Shown here: positions 1-8,862 of the stretch, in pieces
Numbering within the stretch: the stretch's first letter is position 1
Layout: each line of letters starts with the position of its first letter
Assembly (NCBI RefSeq): GCF_043876815.1
Contig: NZ_JBAWKA010000003.1
Span: forward strand, 124,001 to 188,000
Source of the DNA: Gaetbulibacter_A sp043876815
Lineage (GTDB): Bacteria; Bacteroidota; Bacteroidia; Flavobacteriales; Flavobacteriaceae
Reading direction: 5' to 3'
Length of the DNA: 64,000 bases
The notes under the pieces: model-generated
Told to the model about the DNA's origin: nothing
The model's database searches: none
Seen by the model: the letters and a program-made list of their open reading frames with translations, nothing else
Position numbers and translations under genes: made by a program

Positions 1-2544
1 CATGGTAACATCACCTAAAGCCATTTTTGGTTTTATATTAATCAGGTTATTAGCCGGATTCGGATAGATCTTATAATCTGAAGTTCCAAATTCTTCAGAG
101 CTTAAAGTCGTGCAATTCGCTAAACTTGGGTCTGATGTATCTGGTGTATCAAAATTTTCAATTTGATCATTTCGCAACAGAGAATCTTGTTGATCAGCAT
201 TCACACCCAAACCTCTTCTGGCAAATACGTCCCAGATCATACACTGGTCCTGGCCTCCGGTAAGCGCTAAATCAGCTGCCAAAATAGCATCCCGTCCATC
301 AACAAAGCCTGGGCCTGGTTCACAAGGTTGTAATTTTAAAGCATCCAAAACAATTTGCATGATCTTGTTATTCCCTCCAGTGCCGTTATAAAAGTCAGGA
401 TCAAAACCATATTTGTCGATGTAGCTCCAGGTAAGATCCCAAAGCATGGTACACCATACTGAGCCCACACCATGAGGCGCACTTATTTGCACCGTGTTAT
501 TGGTGTCATTATAGGTGAGTGGGTTAACACTCATATCTGTACTATATCTAAAAGGACGTATTCCGGGGCCATTTATAGGCTGTTCGGCATCATAGGTGGC
601 TATACCCCGTCCTGTAGCCCCATTATCTGTCGATTTCATGGTAAGCATCAAAGCGAACCAGTCTGACCAGCCTTCGCCCATTTGCTCAGTGTAGGTTCCT
701 TCAACACATTTGCCATCGGAATCACGCTCAGTACAGGTTCTTAAACAGTTCACTTCTTTAGCTCCGCCCGTTAAGCGAATGGAGATTCCATGACCATATT
801 CATGAATGATAACCCCATTGTCGTAACTCCCGTCAATATAAGGAGGTAATACTAAAGACGCACTAATCGTTTCAAATCGTAACGCTGCTATAATAGCAAC
901 ACCATCGGCACGACTGATCATAATACTGGGAATGGTCACTTGGTCACCATCGTCCCCAGCACCCATAATAACCACAGGTCTGTCGTCTGTGATTACGATA
1001 GCTGCAACAGCTCCTTCGTTCTGAACGGCTAGTATTTTGGTTCCGAAATCACAGGATCCCCTGTTAATTATGGCAATCTTACCATTAAGACTAGCCCCAT
1101 CAATAATCGGGTCACAGGCATCATTAATATCTGTTGAGGTTCCTGAGTTATCATCAAAGGTCAAGGCCAGCTCGGCTGTAAGCGGATCGATTGCTGGAAG
1201 TTCATCACCAAAAGCTGCAGGAATGCCTACATAGCTTCCTGCCAATGAGCCATTGTTGATAGTTAATGTGTTTCCATTCGAGGTATTCCACAGGAACATT
1301 TGCATACGTGGGTTATTCCCATCAGGAGGCGTTGAAAAATTAGCATTATTAAAATCACTACCATCCAAACCATCCGCGATAACAGGATCACCGGCACCCG
1401 CAAGGTTGACACCAGCATAGTCGGTTTTTTGAAAGTTCCCGGATTCCTCATCAAAACCATAATAGTACATGATATCATGCACCATATTATTGACGTAAAA
1501 TAAATTCGTTAACGATGCATCTCGGGAAACTACGGGTTGTGAATCAAAATCAATCGGGAAATCAAAATTTAAAGACGCACCTCCATCAGCTGAGTAAGCT
1601 ATAGAATTCGTACCGTTAGAATCGTCGTAAACCAGTACGTTGTTTCCTTTGGTTGTCGTATATTCTGTACCTGCTATACCATTATCATCATGCCAACCAA
1701 AGGGGGAGGCTAGAGGATCGGCAGGTTCAGTAACCAAAGTTCTGGGACCGTGATTAGGGCTTTCCGTAGGTAAGGCATATACATTGTATTGTGATCCATC
1801 AGTCATAATAGAACTATTGGGTTTGAAAAGTTCCGGACTGGTAGTAGCTCTTGAGCTTGCGCGGTGTTGATGATTCGCATGATCGTTATCTCCAAAGGTA
1901 CACTCCAGGGTCCAATCGTTAATATCTAAAATTGCACCGGTCTTAGCATCCAATCGAACACTCCACCAATGTTTACCATCCTGAGTTAGAATACTTAAGT
2001 CCCAAGCCAGTTTTATGTTGCCTTCCCGGGTTTTAAAAAACACTTGCTCGACCGGAATATTCTCTTTGGAAATAGCTCCTTTGGAATACACCGATTTATT
2101 GGTGTCGGTACTTATTAAATTAAGATTTCCAACGGATCCTAGTTTGAAATGGTTGGCTACTTTTGCAATGGCCTCTGTTGGTGACACCGACGGTATTACG
2201 ATATTTATTCTTTGGGCAATATTCGCCTCCAAGGTACCCGCCATGTGAAACACCTTATTGTTTTTTACAGCGATACTGGTTGAAACATTAACCAGTTTTA
2301 TGCCTTTGTAATATTGATTTAAATATAAATTAGTAACTCCTGTTTTTTCTGAAAACGTTTCGTTGGAAATATATAGGTCCTGTATGTCAGTTGCCGATAA
2401 TTTTCCTGTTTTAGCGCTTGTATTTAGATAAGAAGAAATAGCTGGGCCGTGTTTCGATTCTGATAGTTTTATTTGGGCCGAAGCGGAAAACGATAGAAAA
2501 AGACAAACAACTCCTAGAGGGATAGTCTTGTAAAATTTTCTCAT
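1..2544 (-). CDS. Secreted M36 (fungalysin-type) metallopeptidase with PA insert and T9SS sorting tail, 3' end cut by window
   Basis: An open frame of 848 codons runs from an ATG at 2544 to the left edge without a stop. The product starts with a signal peptide ending near ASAQ (about residue 24) and a propeptide-like region (about 30-200). The zinc motif HEYGHGIS has its two histidines at 581 and 585, and the downstream GEGWSDW motif supplies the third ligand, Glu624; this pair is characteristic of family M36. A protease-associated (PA) domain appears inserted at about 440-545, before the zinc motif. From about residue 822 the sequence turns into YPNPANN-type residues, the start of a type IX secretion C-terminal sorting domain, which the window truncates. 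The protein is therefore probably exported by the T9SS as a surface or secreted endopeptidase. Family assignment is firm; substrate is unknown. Confidence 0.92.
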   Translation of the reverse strand, partial: MRKFYKTIPLGVVCLFLSFSASAQIKLSESKHGPAISSYLNTSAKTGKLSATDIQDLYISNETFSEKTGVTNLYLNQYYKGIKLVNVSTSIAVKNNKVFHMAGTLEANIAQRINIVIPSVSPTEAIAKVANHFKLGSVGNLNLISTDTNKSVYSKGAISKENIPVEQVFFKTREGNIKLAWDLSILTQDGKHWWSVRLDAKTGAILDINDWTLECTFGDNDHANHQHRASSRATTSPELFKPNSSIMTDGSQYNVYALPTESPNHGPRTLVTEPADPLASPFGWHDDNGIAGTEYTTTKGNNVLVYDDSNGTNSIAYSADGGASLNFDFPIDFDSQPVVSRDASLTNLFYVNNMVHDIMYYYGFDEESGNFQKTDYAGVNLAGAGDPVIADGLDGSDFNNANFSTPPDGNNPRMQMFLWNTSNGNTLTINNGSLAGSYVGIPAAFGDELPAIDPLTAELALTFDDNSGTSTDINDACDPIIDGASLNGKIAIINRGSCDFGTKILAVQNEGAVAAIVITDDRPVVIMGAGDDGDQVTIPSIMISRADGVAIIAALRFETISASLVLPPYIDGSYDNGVIIHEYGHGISIRLTGGAKEVNCLRTCTERDSDGKCVEGTYTEQMGEGWSDWFALMLTMKSTDNGATGRGIATYDAEQPINGPGIRPFRYSTDMSVNPLTYNDTNNTVQISAPHGVGSVWCTMLWDLTWSYIDKYGFDPDFYNGTGGNNKIMQIVLDALKLQPCEPGPGFVDGRDAILAADLALTGGQDQCMIWDVFARRGLGVNADQQDSLLRNDQIENFDTPDTSDPSLANCTTLSSEEFGTSDYKIYPNPANNLINIKPKMALGDVTM

Positions 2545-2692
2545 TTCAATTTTTTTTCTTGAAATATACTAATATCTAATAATAATTATGATATCATTTA
2601 ACAATAATTATTCCTTTTTAGTATTGATTATCAAAAATTCAAATTCAAATACATCGATAAACTTCATGTTTATAGGCAGGTGCGAAAATATT

Positions 2693-2724
2693 TTGATATG
2701 GCTCTCGTAAAAACTGTACTTTTG
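2693..2724 (+). promoter_or_regulatory. Promoter of dxs (TTG-N21-TACTTTTG)
   Basis: TTG at 2693-2695 and TACTTTTG at 2717-2724 match the Bacteroidota -33 and -7 (TAnnTTTG) elements, with a 21-nt spacer. The -7 box ends only four bases before the GTG start of dxs, so the transcript is predicted to begin at or next to the start codon. Confidence 0.6.
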
Positions 2725-2728
2725 TGAC

Positions 2729-4489
2729 GTGAAATACCGCTTTTTACATACGATTAACACACCGGAAGATCTGCGGCGATTACCTCCTGAAGCATTACCA
2801 ATACTCGCTCAGGAACTGAGGGATTTTATCATCACTATTGTGGCGACCAAAGAAGGCCATTTAGGTGCTAGTTTAGGTGTAGTAGAGCTTACTATTGCCC
2901 TTCATTATAGCTTTAATACTCCAAATGACCTGCTTATTTGGGATGTGGGTCATCAAGCTTACGGCCATAAAATTTTAACTGGACGTCGCGACACCTTTCA
3001 TACCAATCGGGAATGGGGTGGTATAAGTGGCTTTCCAAAACGCAGCGAAAGTGAGTTTGATACCTTTGGAGTAGGACATGCCTCCACCTCAATTTCTGCA
3101 GCTTTAGGAATGGCACTCGCTTCGAGACTAAAGGGCGATTTTGAAAAGCAACATATCGCTGTTATTGGTGACGCTAGTATCGCAGGAGGAATGGCTTTTG
3201 AAGGTTTGAATCATGCCGGAGTTACCGATGCTAATTTACTGGTTATCCTGAATGACAATGCTATTGGAATCGACCCTAGTGTAGGAGCCTTAAAGAACTA
3301 TTTAACGAATGTAAAGAAAGGGACCCAAAAGCGAAACAATATTATTGAGGCTTTAAATTTTAATTACTCGGGCCCCATAGATGGCCACGACCTACCAAAA
3401 TTACTAAAGACCCTTAAGCGTCTGAAAAAAGTAAACGGCCCTAAACTTTTACATATTATAACGACTAAAGGGAAAGGTTTGAAACAAGCGGAGACCGATC
3501 AAGTGACCTATCATGCACCGGGGAAATTTAATGCCGAAACCGGAGAATTACACCAAGTTGTTCCATCAGAAGGGCCTATAAAATTTCAGGATGTATTTGG
3601 TTTATCTCTGGTAGAATTGGCAAAGGAAAATAAAAATATTGTAGGCATTACCGCAGCCATGCCAACAGGAACCTCCCTCAAATATTTAATGAAGGTTTTT
3701 CCTGATCGCACTTTTGATGTAGGAATTGCAGAGCAGCATGCCGTTACCCTGGCCGCAGGAATGGCTACTCAGGGATTGGTGCCATTCTGTGCCATTTATT
3801 CAACGTTTTTACAACGGGCCTATGATCAGATCATTCATGATGTTGCCTTACAAAAACTACCTGTAATTTTTTGCCTGGACCGTGCCGGTCTGGTGGGAAA
3901 GGACGGTGCTACTCATCATGGAGTTTTCGATCTGTCGTATCTGCGCTGCATTCCGAACATGATCATTGCTGCACCACGTAACGAGGTGGAATTGCGAAAT
4001 ATCATGTATACAGCACAGCAAGGTCTGGATGGCCCGATCGCAATAAGATATCCTCGTGATAAAGGAGTTATTACGCACTGGAAACAACCTTTTAAAACGC
4101 TGGAGATCGGAACGGGTGAAATGCTTAAAAAAGGAACTGATATTGCGGTACTCTCCATTGGTACGATGGCTAAAAATGTAACAGAAGCCTTGCAGGATCT
4201 ACCTGCAGCGCACTACGATCTGCGTTTTGTAAAACCTTTGGATGCCGAGTTGCTTCATGCAGTTTTTGAAAACTTCAATACCATTATTACCGTTGAGGAT
4301 AATAGTGTAAAAGGAGGATTCGGGGCTGCTGTTTTGGAATTTGCGGCAGAACATAAATATAGCAATAAGGTAAACTTATTAGGCATTCCCGATACTTTTA
4401 TAGATCATGGTAATGTGGATCAGCTTCAGAAATTTGTTGGCCTAGATGCAGCGAGTATTAAAGCTGCTGTTTTGAGGAAACTTCGCTAA
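2729..4489 (+). CDS. dxs: 1-deoxy-D-xylulose-5-phosphate synthase
   Basis: This thiamine-diphosphate enzyme condenses pyruvate with glyceraldehyde 3-phosphate, the first step of the MEP isoprenoid pathway. The 586-residue product has the three transketolase-like domains in order. VGHQAYGHKIL lies near 72, the ThDP/metal segment GDASIAGG near 146, and VGIAEQHAVTLAAG, containing the catalytic Glu, near 331. The start is GTG: no in-frame ATG or GTG lies between the upstream in-frame stop at 2708 and 2729, and the next Met is far inside the conserved domain. The length is slightly below the about 620 of E. coli Dxs but usual for Flavobacteriia. It is transcribed alone, divergent from the M36 peptidase, with repeats downstream. 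Confidence 0.97.
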   Translation: MKYRFLHTINTPEDLRRLPPEALPILAQELRDFIITIVATKEGHLGASLGVVELTIALHYSFNTPNDLLIWDVGHQAYGHKILTGRRDTFHTNREWGGISGFPKRSESEFDTFGVGHASTSISAALGMALASRLKGDFEKQHIAVIGDASIAGGMAFEGLNHAGVTDANLLVILNDNAIGIDPSVGALKNYLTNVKKGTQKRNNIIEALNFNYSGPIDGHDLPKLLKTLKRLKKVNGPKLLHIITTKGKGLKQAETDQVTYHAPGKFNAETGELHQVVPSEGPIKFQDVFGLSLVELAKENKNIVGITAAMPTGTSLKYLMKVFPDRTFDVGIAEQHAVTLAAGMATQGLVPFCAIYSTFLQRAYDQIIHDVALQKLPVIFCLDRAGLVGKDGATHHGVFDLSYLRCIPNMIIAAPRNEVELRNIMYTAQQGLDGPIAIRYPRDKGVITHWKQPFKTLEIGTGEMLKKGTDIAVLSIGTMAKNVTEALQDLPAAHYDLRFVKPLDAELLHAVFENFNTIITVEDNSVKGGFGAAVLEFAAEHKYSNKVNLLGIPDTFIDHGNVDQLQKFVGLDAASIKAAVLRKLR

Positions 4490-4556
4490 ATTTTAAATGA
4501 CAATGTTATCATTTTGAACAGGTTGCTTCGCCGTTTTTGTAATGATTGTGGTTTTT

Positions 4557-4648
4557 GTCATTCAGAAGGAGCTAAGCGACTGAAGAATCTGTTTAACTAT
4601 TTTTTGAGATTCTTCGACTCCGAATACATTCGGAATGCTCTGAATGAC
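4557..4648. repeat. Inverted pair of GTCATTCAGA...GAAGAATC repeats
   Basis: The segment at 4557-4589 begins GTCATTCAGA and ends GAAGAATC. The segment at 4608-4648 is its imperfect reverse complement, beginning GATTCTTC and ending TCTGAATGAC. Together they can form a long imperfect hairpin in the gap after dxs. A third, degenerate copy in the same orientation as the second lies at 4754-4788. Confidence 0.7.
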
Positions 4649-4667
4649 AACTGCAATTACAATGAGC

Positions 4668-4835
4668 GGATTGCTTCACGCTGTTCGCAATGACGGCATG
4701 GAACGTCATTACGAGGAGCGTAGCGACGTGGTAATCTCATCGTTAAAAACTGAGACTCTTCGCTCCATTTCATTCCGCTCTAAATGACAATACATTTCTT
4801 TTGAGTAGATTACTTGGTTTCCCTCGCAATAACGG
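4668..4835. repeat. Degenerate copies of a GGATTGCTTC...GCAATGACG palindromic repeat
   Basis: 4668-4695 reads GGATTGCTTC...CGCAATGACG. 4704-4736 is an inverted relative (CGTCATTACGAGG...GTGGTAATC), and 4808-4835 (GATTACTTGG...CGCAATAACGG) is a third, decayed copy. They resemble REP-like intergenic palindromes common in Bacteroidota, and a copy of the other repeat family sits between them at 4754-4788. Confidence 0.65.
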
Positions 4836-4878
4836 TATTCGCGTTAGACCTATCATTAGGCAGGGAATGCGTTAGGGA

Positions 4879-4953
4879 TTGTAGTGGAAAGCCCACAGCG
4901 CTTGGCGCGAGGACTTGTAGCGGAAAGCCCGACAAGCGCGCTTTTTGGCGCGC
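4879..4953. repeat. Tandem TTGTAGYGGAAAGCCC repeat (36-bp period) and GC hairpin
   Basis: TTGTAGTGGAAAGCCC at 4879-4894 recurs as TTGTAGCGGAAAGCCC at 4915-4930, a period of 36 bp. It is followed by GCGCGC / GCGCGC arms (4936-4941 and 4948-4953) that form a short GC-rich hairpin. The block lies just beyond the 3' end of the small membrane protein gene on the minus strand and could act as its transcript end, although it has no clear T run. Confidence 0.6.
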
Positions 4954-4964
4954 GAAGGAACGCC

Positions 4965-5213
4965 CTATTTATTTTTATCCTTTTTGTTCGATTTTTGATT
5001 GTCGCGCATCTTGTCAAGATTCTCTTTGGTAAGCATGTAATCCTTGATATCTCTATCTTTCCAGCGGTACCAGGTAAACAGGGGAAATACAATAATAAAA
5101 AGACCTACAACGCCCAATCCGATGAGGGTTTCGTTATTTTCTTCGGGTGCGCTAAAACCGGCAATGATACTGCCCATAGAAGCGATAAAAAATATCCAGA
5201 TCAGGTATTTCAT
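4965..5213 (-). CDS. Small two-helix membrane protein of unknown function, downstream of the ClC gene
   Basis: The 82-residue product has two predicted membrane helices: residues about 1-20 (MKYLIWIFFIASMGSIIAGF) and about 30-48, with the acidic stretch APEENNE between them. It ends in a strongly charged, lysine-rich tail (about 50-82). Its start lies immediately downstream of the stop of the ClC gene (5215), so the two are almost certainly co-transcribed and perhaps translationally coupled. I recognise no domain. The operon position suggests an accessory role to the channel or simple co-expression; that is inference. Codon use and the A-rich translation start resemble the neighbours. Confidence 0.75.
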   Translation of the reverse strand: MKYLIWIFFIASMGSIIAGFSAPEENNETLIGLGVVGLFIIVFPLFTWYRWKDRDIKDYMLTKENLDKMRDNQKSNKKDKNK

Positions 5214-5214
5214 T

Positions 5215-7002
5215 TTACTTGGTAAAATTAATTAATTGCTGCCTGTAGGCGGTTAGTAATTTAGATTTTGAGATATAGCCATAGTACTTACCGTTTTTTG
5301 TTACGGGTAAATTCCATGCACCACTTTTTTTAAAGGTATCCATAATATCTTGCATGGAATCGTGGTCGTAATCTATAATTCCTGCATCGGCGTGCATTAA
5401 ACTTGCGGCGTCTATTTCGTCATAGATATCGGTATCGAACATCATATGCCGAATGTCGTCTAAGCGTATTACACCTAAAAACCTTTGATCTTCATCGACC
5501 ACGGGAAAATGGTTTCTGGACGATTTTGCAACGGCATTTTCCAGGATATGGCGTAATTTCATTTCTGGCCTGAGGACAATAAAATTGGTTTCTATGACCT
5601 TATCGATATCCAGAACCATAAGGACATTCTGATCTTTATCGTGGGTCATGAGCTCACCACGTTCGGCTAATTTGAGGGTATAAATGGAGTGGGCGGTATA
5701 ATATTTGGTTATGGAAAATGAAATAGCCGAAACGAGCATTAAGGGTACAAAAAGTTCGTAACCCCCGGTGATTTCCGCAATGAGGAATATGGCTGTTAGA
5801 GGCGCATGTAAAACGCCGGCCATAAGTCCTGTCATTCCAATTAAGGTGAAGTTCGATTCTGAAACCTCAAAGTTTAATCCAATATTATTAATAATTTTTG
5901 CAAAGGCATTTCCTATAGCACTTCCCATAACCAGCGTAGGGATAAAAACACCACCAACACCGCCGGCACCAAAAGTAGTGGTCATGGCGATGGCCTTAAA
6001 AACGGCTATTCCTAACAACAGGCCAATAACTACCCATACATTATTGAGATCGAGGTCGAAAGGGGTTTTGCCTATGGCCGCCAAATGATCCCCTTTTAAC
6101 AAATTATTCATAATACCGTAACCTTCACCGTATAGGGGCGGTATAAAATAAAGAATCGTTCCAATGGCTAAGGCGCCTATTAAAAGGCGTACCGCTCTGC
6201 TTTCAAATTGTTTAAAAAAGTTAGATATCGTAAAAAACACCTTTGAGAAATACACCGAAGCAAAAGCTGTTGCTAATGCTAAAATGATATAAAACCCTAT
6301 ATCTGTTATTTCAAATTTATCGGTAAGCTGGAACCTCAATAAGATATCAGTTCCCAGGAAAAAATAAGAAGTTACAACCGCTGAAACCGAAGCCAGCAAA
6401 AGTGGGATTAAGGAAGTGAAAGCGATGTCTAAACTAAAAATCTCCACAGCAAAAATAATGGCTGCGATGGGGGCCTTGAACATAGAAGCCATAGCTCCGG
6501 CTGCGGCACAACCAATTAATAACATCCTTGTTTTTTGGTTCATGTGAAACATACGGGCTGCATTAGACCCTAAGGCAGATCCTACACTTACAGCTGGTCC
6601 TTGCAATCCAACGGAACCACCAAAACCGGCGGTTAAAGGAGCCGTAATTAAAGCAGCATATATATTATACCTGGGGATGATACCCCCTAATTTTGAGATC
6701 GCATATAAGGTTGAAGAAATCCCGTGGCCAATATGTTTCTTTAGCCAGATCTGTTTTATTAGATAAACCAGAAACAGACCAATGAGCGGAAAAATAAAGT
6801 AAAGCGAGTTCTGATAATTTTTAAAAAGCTCAAGTTCAAATAACAATTTAATGTAGTGGGTGAGGTTTTTAAGTGCTACCGTACCCATACCTGCCAAAAA
6901 TCCAACGAGGATACTTAACATAAAAACGAACTGTCGCTCGGAGATATGTTTGTATTTCCAGATCAGGAATTTTCGTAATAGATTTTTAGAACTAAAAGGC
7001 AT
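5215..7002 (-). CDS. ClC-family chloride channel with C-terminal CBS pair
   Basis: The 595-residue integral membrane protein has a ClC fold (about 20-440) followed by two CBS domains (about 465-590). Recognisable ClC selectivity segments are GHGIS near 92 (GSGIP in ClC-ec1), GLQGP at 132-136 (normally GxEGP) and GGVFIP further on. Position 134, the external gating glutamate of the family (E148 of ClC-ec1), is Gln encoded by CAA. By ungapped alignment from there, the internal proton glutamate (E203) corresponds to Ile188. Absence of both argues for a passive anion channel rather than a proton-coupled antiporter, which is an inference from ClC-ec1 studies. The gene follows aspS by 43 bp and precedes a small membrane protein gene. 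Confidence 0.92.
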   Translation of the reverse strand: MPFSSKNLLRKFLIWKYKHISERQFVFMLSILVGFLAGMGTVALKNLTHYIKLLFELELFKNYQNSLYFIFPLIGLFLVYLIKQIWLKKHIGHGISSTLYAISKLGGIIPRYNIYAALITAPLTAGFGGSVGLQGPAVSVGSALGSNAARMFHMNQKTRMLLIGCAAAGAMASMFKAPIAAIIFAVEIFSLDIAFTSLIPLLLASVSAVVTSYFFLGTDILLRFQLTDKFEITDIGFYIILALATAFASVYFSKVFFTISNFFKQFESRAVRLLIGALAIGTILYFIPPLYGEGYGIMNNLLKGDHLAAIGKTPFDLDLNNVWVVIGLLLGIAVFKAIAMTTTFGAGGVGGVFIPTLVMGSAIGNAFAKIINNIGLNFEVSESNFTLIGMTGLMAGVLHAPLTAIFLIAEITGGYELFVPLMLVSAISFSITKYYTAHSIYTLKLAERGELMTHDKDQNVLMVLDIDKVIETNFIVLRPEMKLRHILENAVAKSSRNHFPVVDEDQRFLGVIRLDDIRHMMFDTDIYDEIDAASLMHADAGIIDYDHDSMQDIMDTFKKSGAWNLPVTKNGKYYGYISKSKLLTAYRQQLINFTK

Positions 7003-7045
7003 AATTAAAATTACCTTAATGCCCTGCTTTTTCAGGACGTCATTT

Positions 7046-8800
7046 TTATGCTTTTAAGTTTAGTTTTAAACTTAATTCTGACAATTGTTCGTTGTCAATG
7101 GGTGCAGGCGCATCGATCATCACGTCGCGTCCGTTGTTGTTTTTTGGGAATGCAATAAAATCGCGAATGGTTTCTTGTCCGCCTAAAATAGCGACCAAAC
7201 GGTCTAGACCAAAAGCCAGGCCGCCATGTGGTGGCGCACCATATTGAAAGGCATCCATTAAAAATCCAAATTGTGCTTTCGCTTCTTCAGGAGTAAAGCC
7301 TAAATAATCGAACATTAAGGATTGTGTGGCCTTATCATGAATTCTGATCGAACCTCCGCCAATTTCGTTTCCGTTCAACACTAGGTCATAGGCATTGGCC
7401 TTAACAGCTCCGGGATTGGTTTTAAGTAATTCGATCTGGTCTGCTTTTGGCGCCGTGAATGGATGGTGCATGGCATGATAACGCTCGGTATCTTCATCCC
7501 ATTCTAATAATGGAAAATCAACAACCCAAAGCGGTGCAAATTCGTTTGGTTTGCGCAGGCCCAAGCGTTCTGCCATTTCCATACGCAAGGCACTTAATTG
7601 CGGACGAACTTTATCGGTTTCGCCGGAAAGAACACAGATGAGGTCACCTGGTTTTGCACCGGTAACTTCTGCCCATTGGCCAAGATCGTCCTGATCGTAA
7701 AATTTATCGACAGACGATTTGAAACTACCATCGTCGTTGCAGCGGCAATAAACCATACCAAGAGCTCCGATTTGTGGACGTTTTACCCAATCGATCAGTT
7801 TATCGATCTCTTTTCTTGTGAGACTGTTACCACCCGGAATAGCGATGCCAACAACTAATTCAGCAGCGTTGAAGACATTAAAATCTTTATGCTGCGTCAC
7901 GGCATTCAATTCGCCAAAGGTCATCCCAAAACGAATATCAGGTTTGTCGTTTCCGTATAAACGCATGGCTTCGTCGTATGTTAATCTTGGAAATTCAGCA
8001 ACCGAAACACCATTGATCTCCTTTAGTAAGTGGCGCGTTAAACCCTCGAAAGTATTTAAAATATCTTCCTGGTCAATGAAGGCCATTTCGCAATCGATCT
8101 GCGTGAATTCCGGCTGTCTGTCGGCACGCAGGTCTTCATCTCTAAAACACTTTACAATTTGAAAATACTTATCCATACCGCCAACCATAAGCAGTTGTTT
8201 AAAGGTTTGTGGCGATTGTGGTAAGGCATAGAATTGTCCGGCATTCATTCGGGATGGTACAACGAAATCACGCGCACCTTCCGGAGTCGATTTAATCAAA
8301 TACGGAGTTTCCACTTCAATAAAATCTTCACCCGAAAGATAGGTTCTAACGGCTTGAGTAACTTTGTGCCTGAATATTAAATTATTTTTTACCGGGTTCC
8401 GGCGGATGTCCAGATAACGATATTTCATCCGTAATTCTTCACCGCCATCGGTTTTGTCTTCAATAGTGAAAGGAGGTAAAAGCGCTTCATTTAAAATGCT
8501 AAGCTCAGACACCAAAATTTCTATGTCTCCCGTTGGGAGATTAGGGTTTTTTGATGCCCTTTCAATAACTGTTCCTTTGACTTGAATAACAAATTCGCGC
8601 CCCAATTTCTGGGCCTGTTCCATCATGGACTTTGGGCTACGTTCTTCGTCGAAAACCAATTGTGTGATTCCATAACGGTCACGTAAATCGACCCAAACGA
8701 TAAACCCTTTGTCTCTGATTTTTTGAACCCAACCGGATAATGTAACCTCTTTATTTATATGTGATGCGTTCAAAGCACCACAATTATGACTCCTATACAT
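7046..8800 (-). CDS. aspS: Aspartate--tRNA ligase
   Basis: This class II synthetase attaches aspartate to tRNA-Asp. The 584-residue protein starts with the OB-fold anticodon-binding domain (about 1-110: SGWVQKIRDKGFIVWVDLRD). The class II catalytic core carries FRDEDLRADRQPEFTQID (motif 2) and the C-terminal GLAFGLDRLVAIL (motif 3). A GAD-type insert of the bacterial form fits the overall length. asnS is present at 32825-34258, so direct Asn-tRNA formation is likely and this enzyme need not be non-discriminating. The start ATG at 8800 is about 55 bp after a TAAATTTG box. Confidence 0.97.
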   Translation of the reverse strand: MYRSHNCGALNASHINKEVTLSGWVQKIRDKGFIVWVDLRDRYGITQLVFDEERSPKSMMEQAQKLGREFVIQVKGTVIERASKNPNLPTGDIEILVSELSILNEALLPPFTIEDKTDGGEELRMKYRYLDIRRNPVKNNLIFRHKVTQAVRTYLSGEDFIEVETPYLIKSTPEGARDFVVPSRMNAGQFYALPQSPQTFKQLLMVGGMDKYFQIVKCFRDEDLRADRQPEFTQIDCEMAFIDQEDILNTFEGLTRHLLKEINGVSVAEFPRLTYDEAMRLYGNDKPDIRFGMTFGELNAVTQHKDFNVFNAAELVVGIAIPGGNSLTRKEIDKLIDWVKRPQIGALGMVYCRCNDDGSFKSSVDKFYDQDDLGQWAEVTGAKPGDLICVLSGETDKVRPQLSALRMEMAERLGLRKPNEFAPLWVVDFPLLEWDEDTERYHAMHHPFTAPKADQIELLKTNPGAVKANAYDLVLNGNEIGGGSIRIHDKATQSLMFDYLGFTPEEAKAQFGFLMDAFQYGAPPHGGLAFGLDRLVAILGGQETIRDFIAFPKNNNGRDVMIDAPAPIDNEQLSELSLKLNLKA

Positions 8801-8854
8801 GGTTATAAAATTTTAGCGCTCTGCAGATTGCAACGCAGGTAGCGCATAAAAGTG

Positions 8855-8862
8855 CAAATTTA
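8855..8862 (-). promoter_or_regulatory. Probable -7 box of the aspS operon (TAAATTTG)
   Basis: On the minus strand 8862-8855 reads TAAATTTG, a full TAnnTTTG match followed by C, as is common. A well-spaced -33 TTG is not obvious; a TTTG lies only 14 nt upstream. It would drive aspS, the ClC gene and the small membrane protein gene. Confidence 0.5.

Noticed and set aside
1037..1478. Short frames antisense to or overlapping the M36 peptidase (for example 1037-1234 plus, 1263-1478 minus)
   Set aside because: The long minus-strand frame from 2544 to 1 carries clear M36 motifs; the short frames are shadows.
4557..4955. CRISPR array
   Set aside because: The repeats are imperfect, in both orientations, of different families and without regular spacers or nearby cas genes.
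4814..5235. Several overlapping open frames on the plus strand (4814-5032, 4884-5225, 5044-5235)
   Set aside because: They are built from intergenic repeats and the antisense of the small membrane protein gene and have no promoter, conserved motif or membrane pattern of their own.
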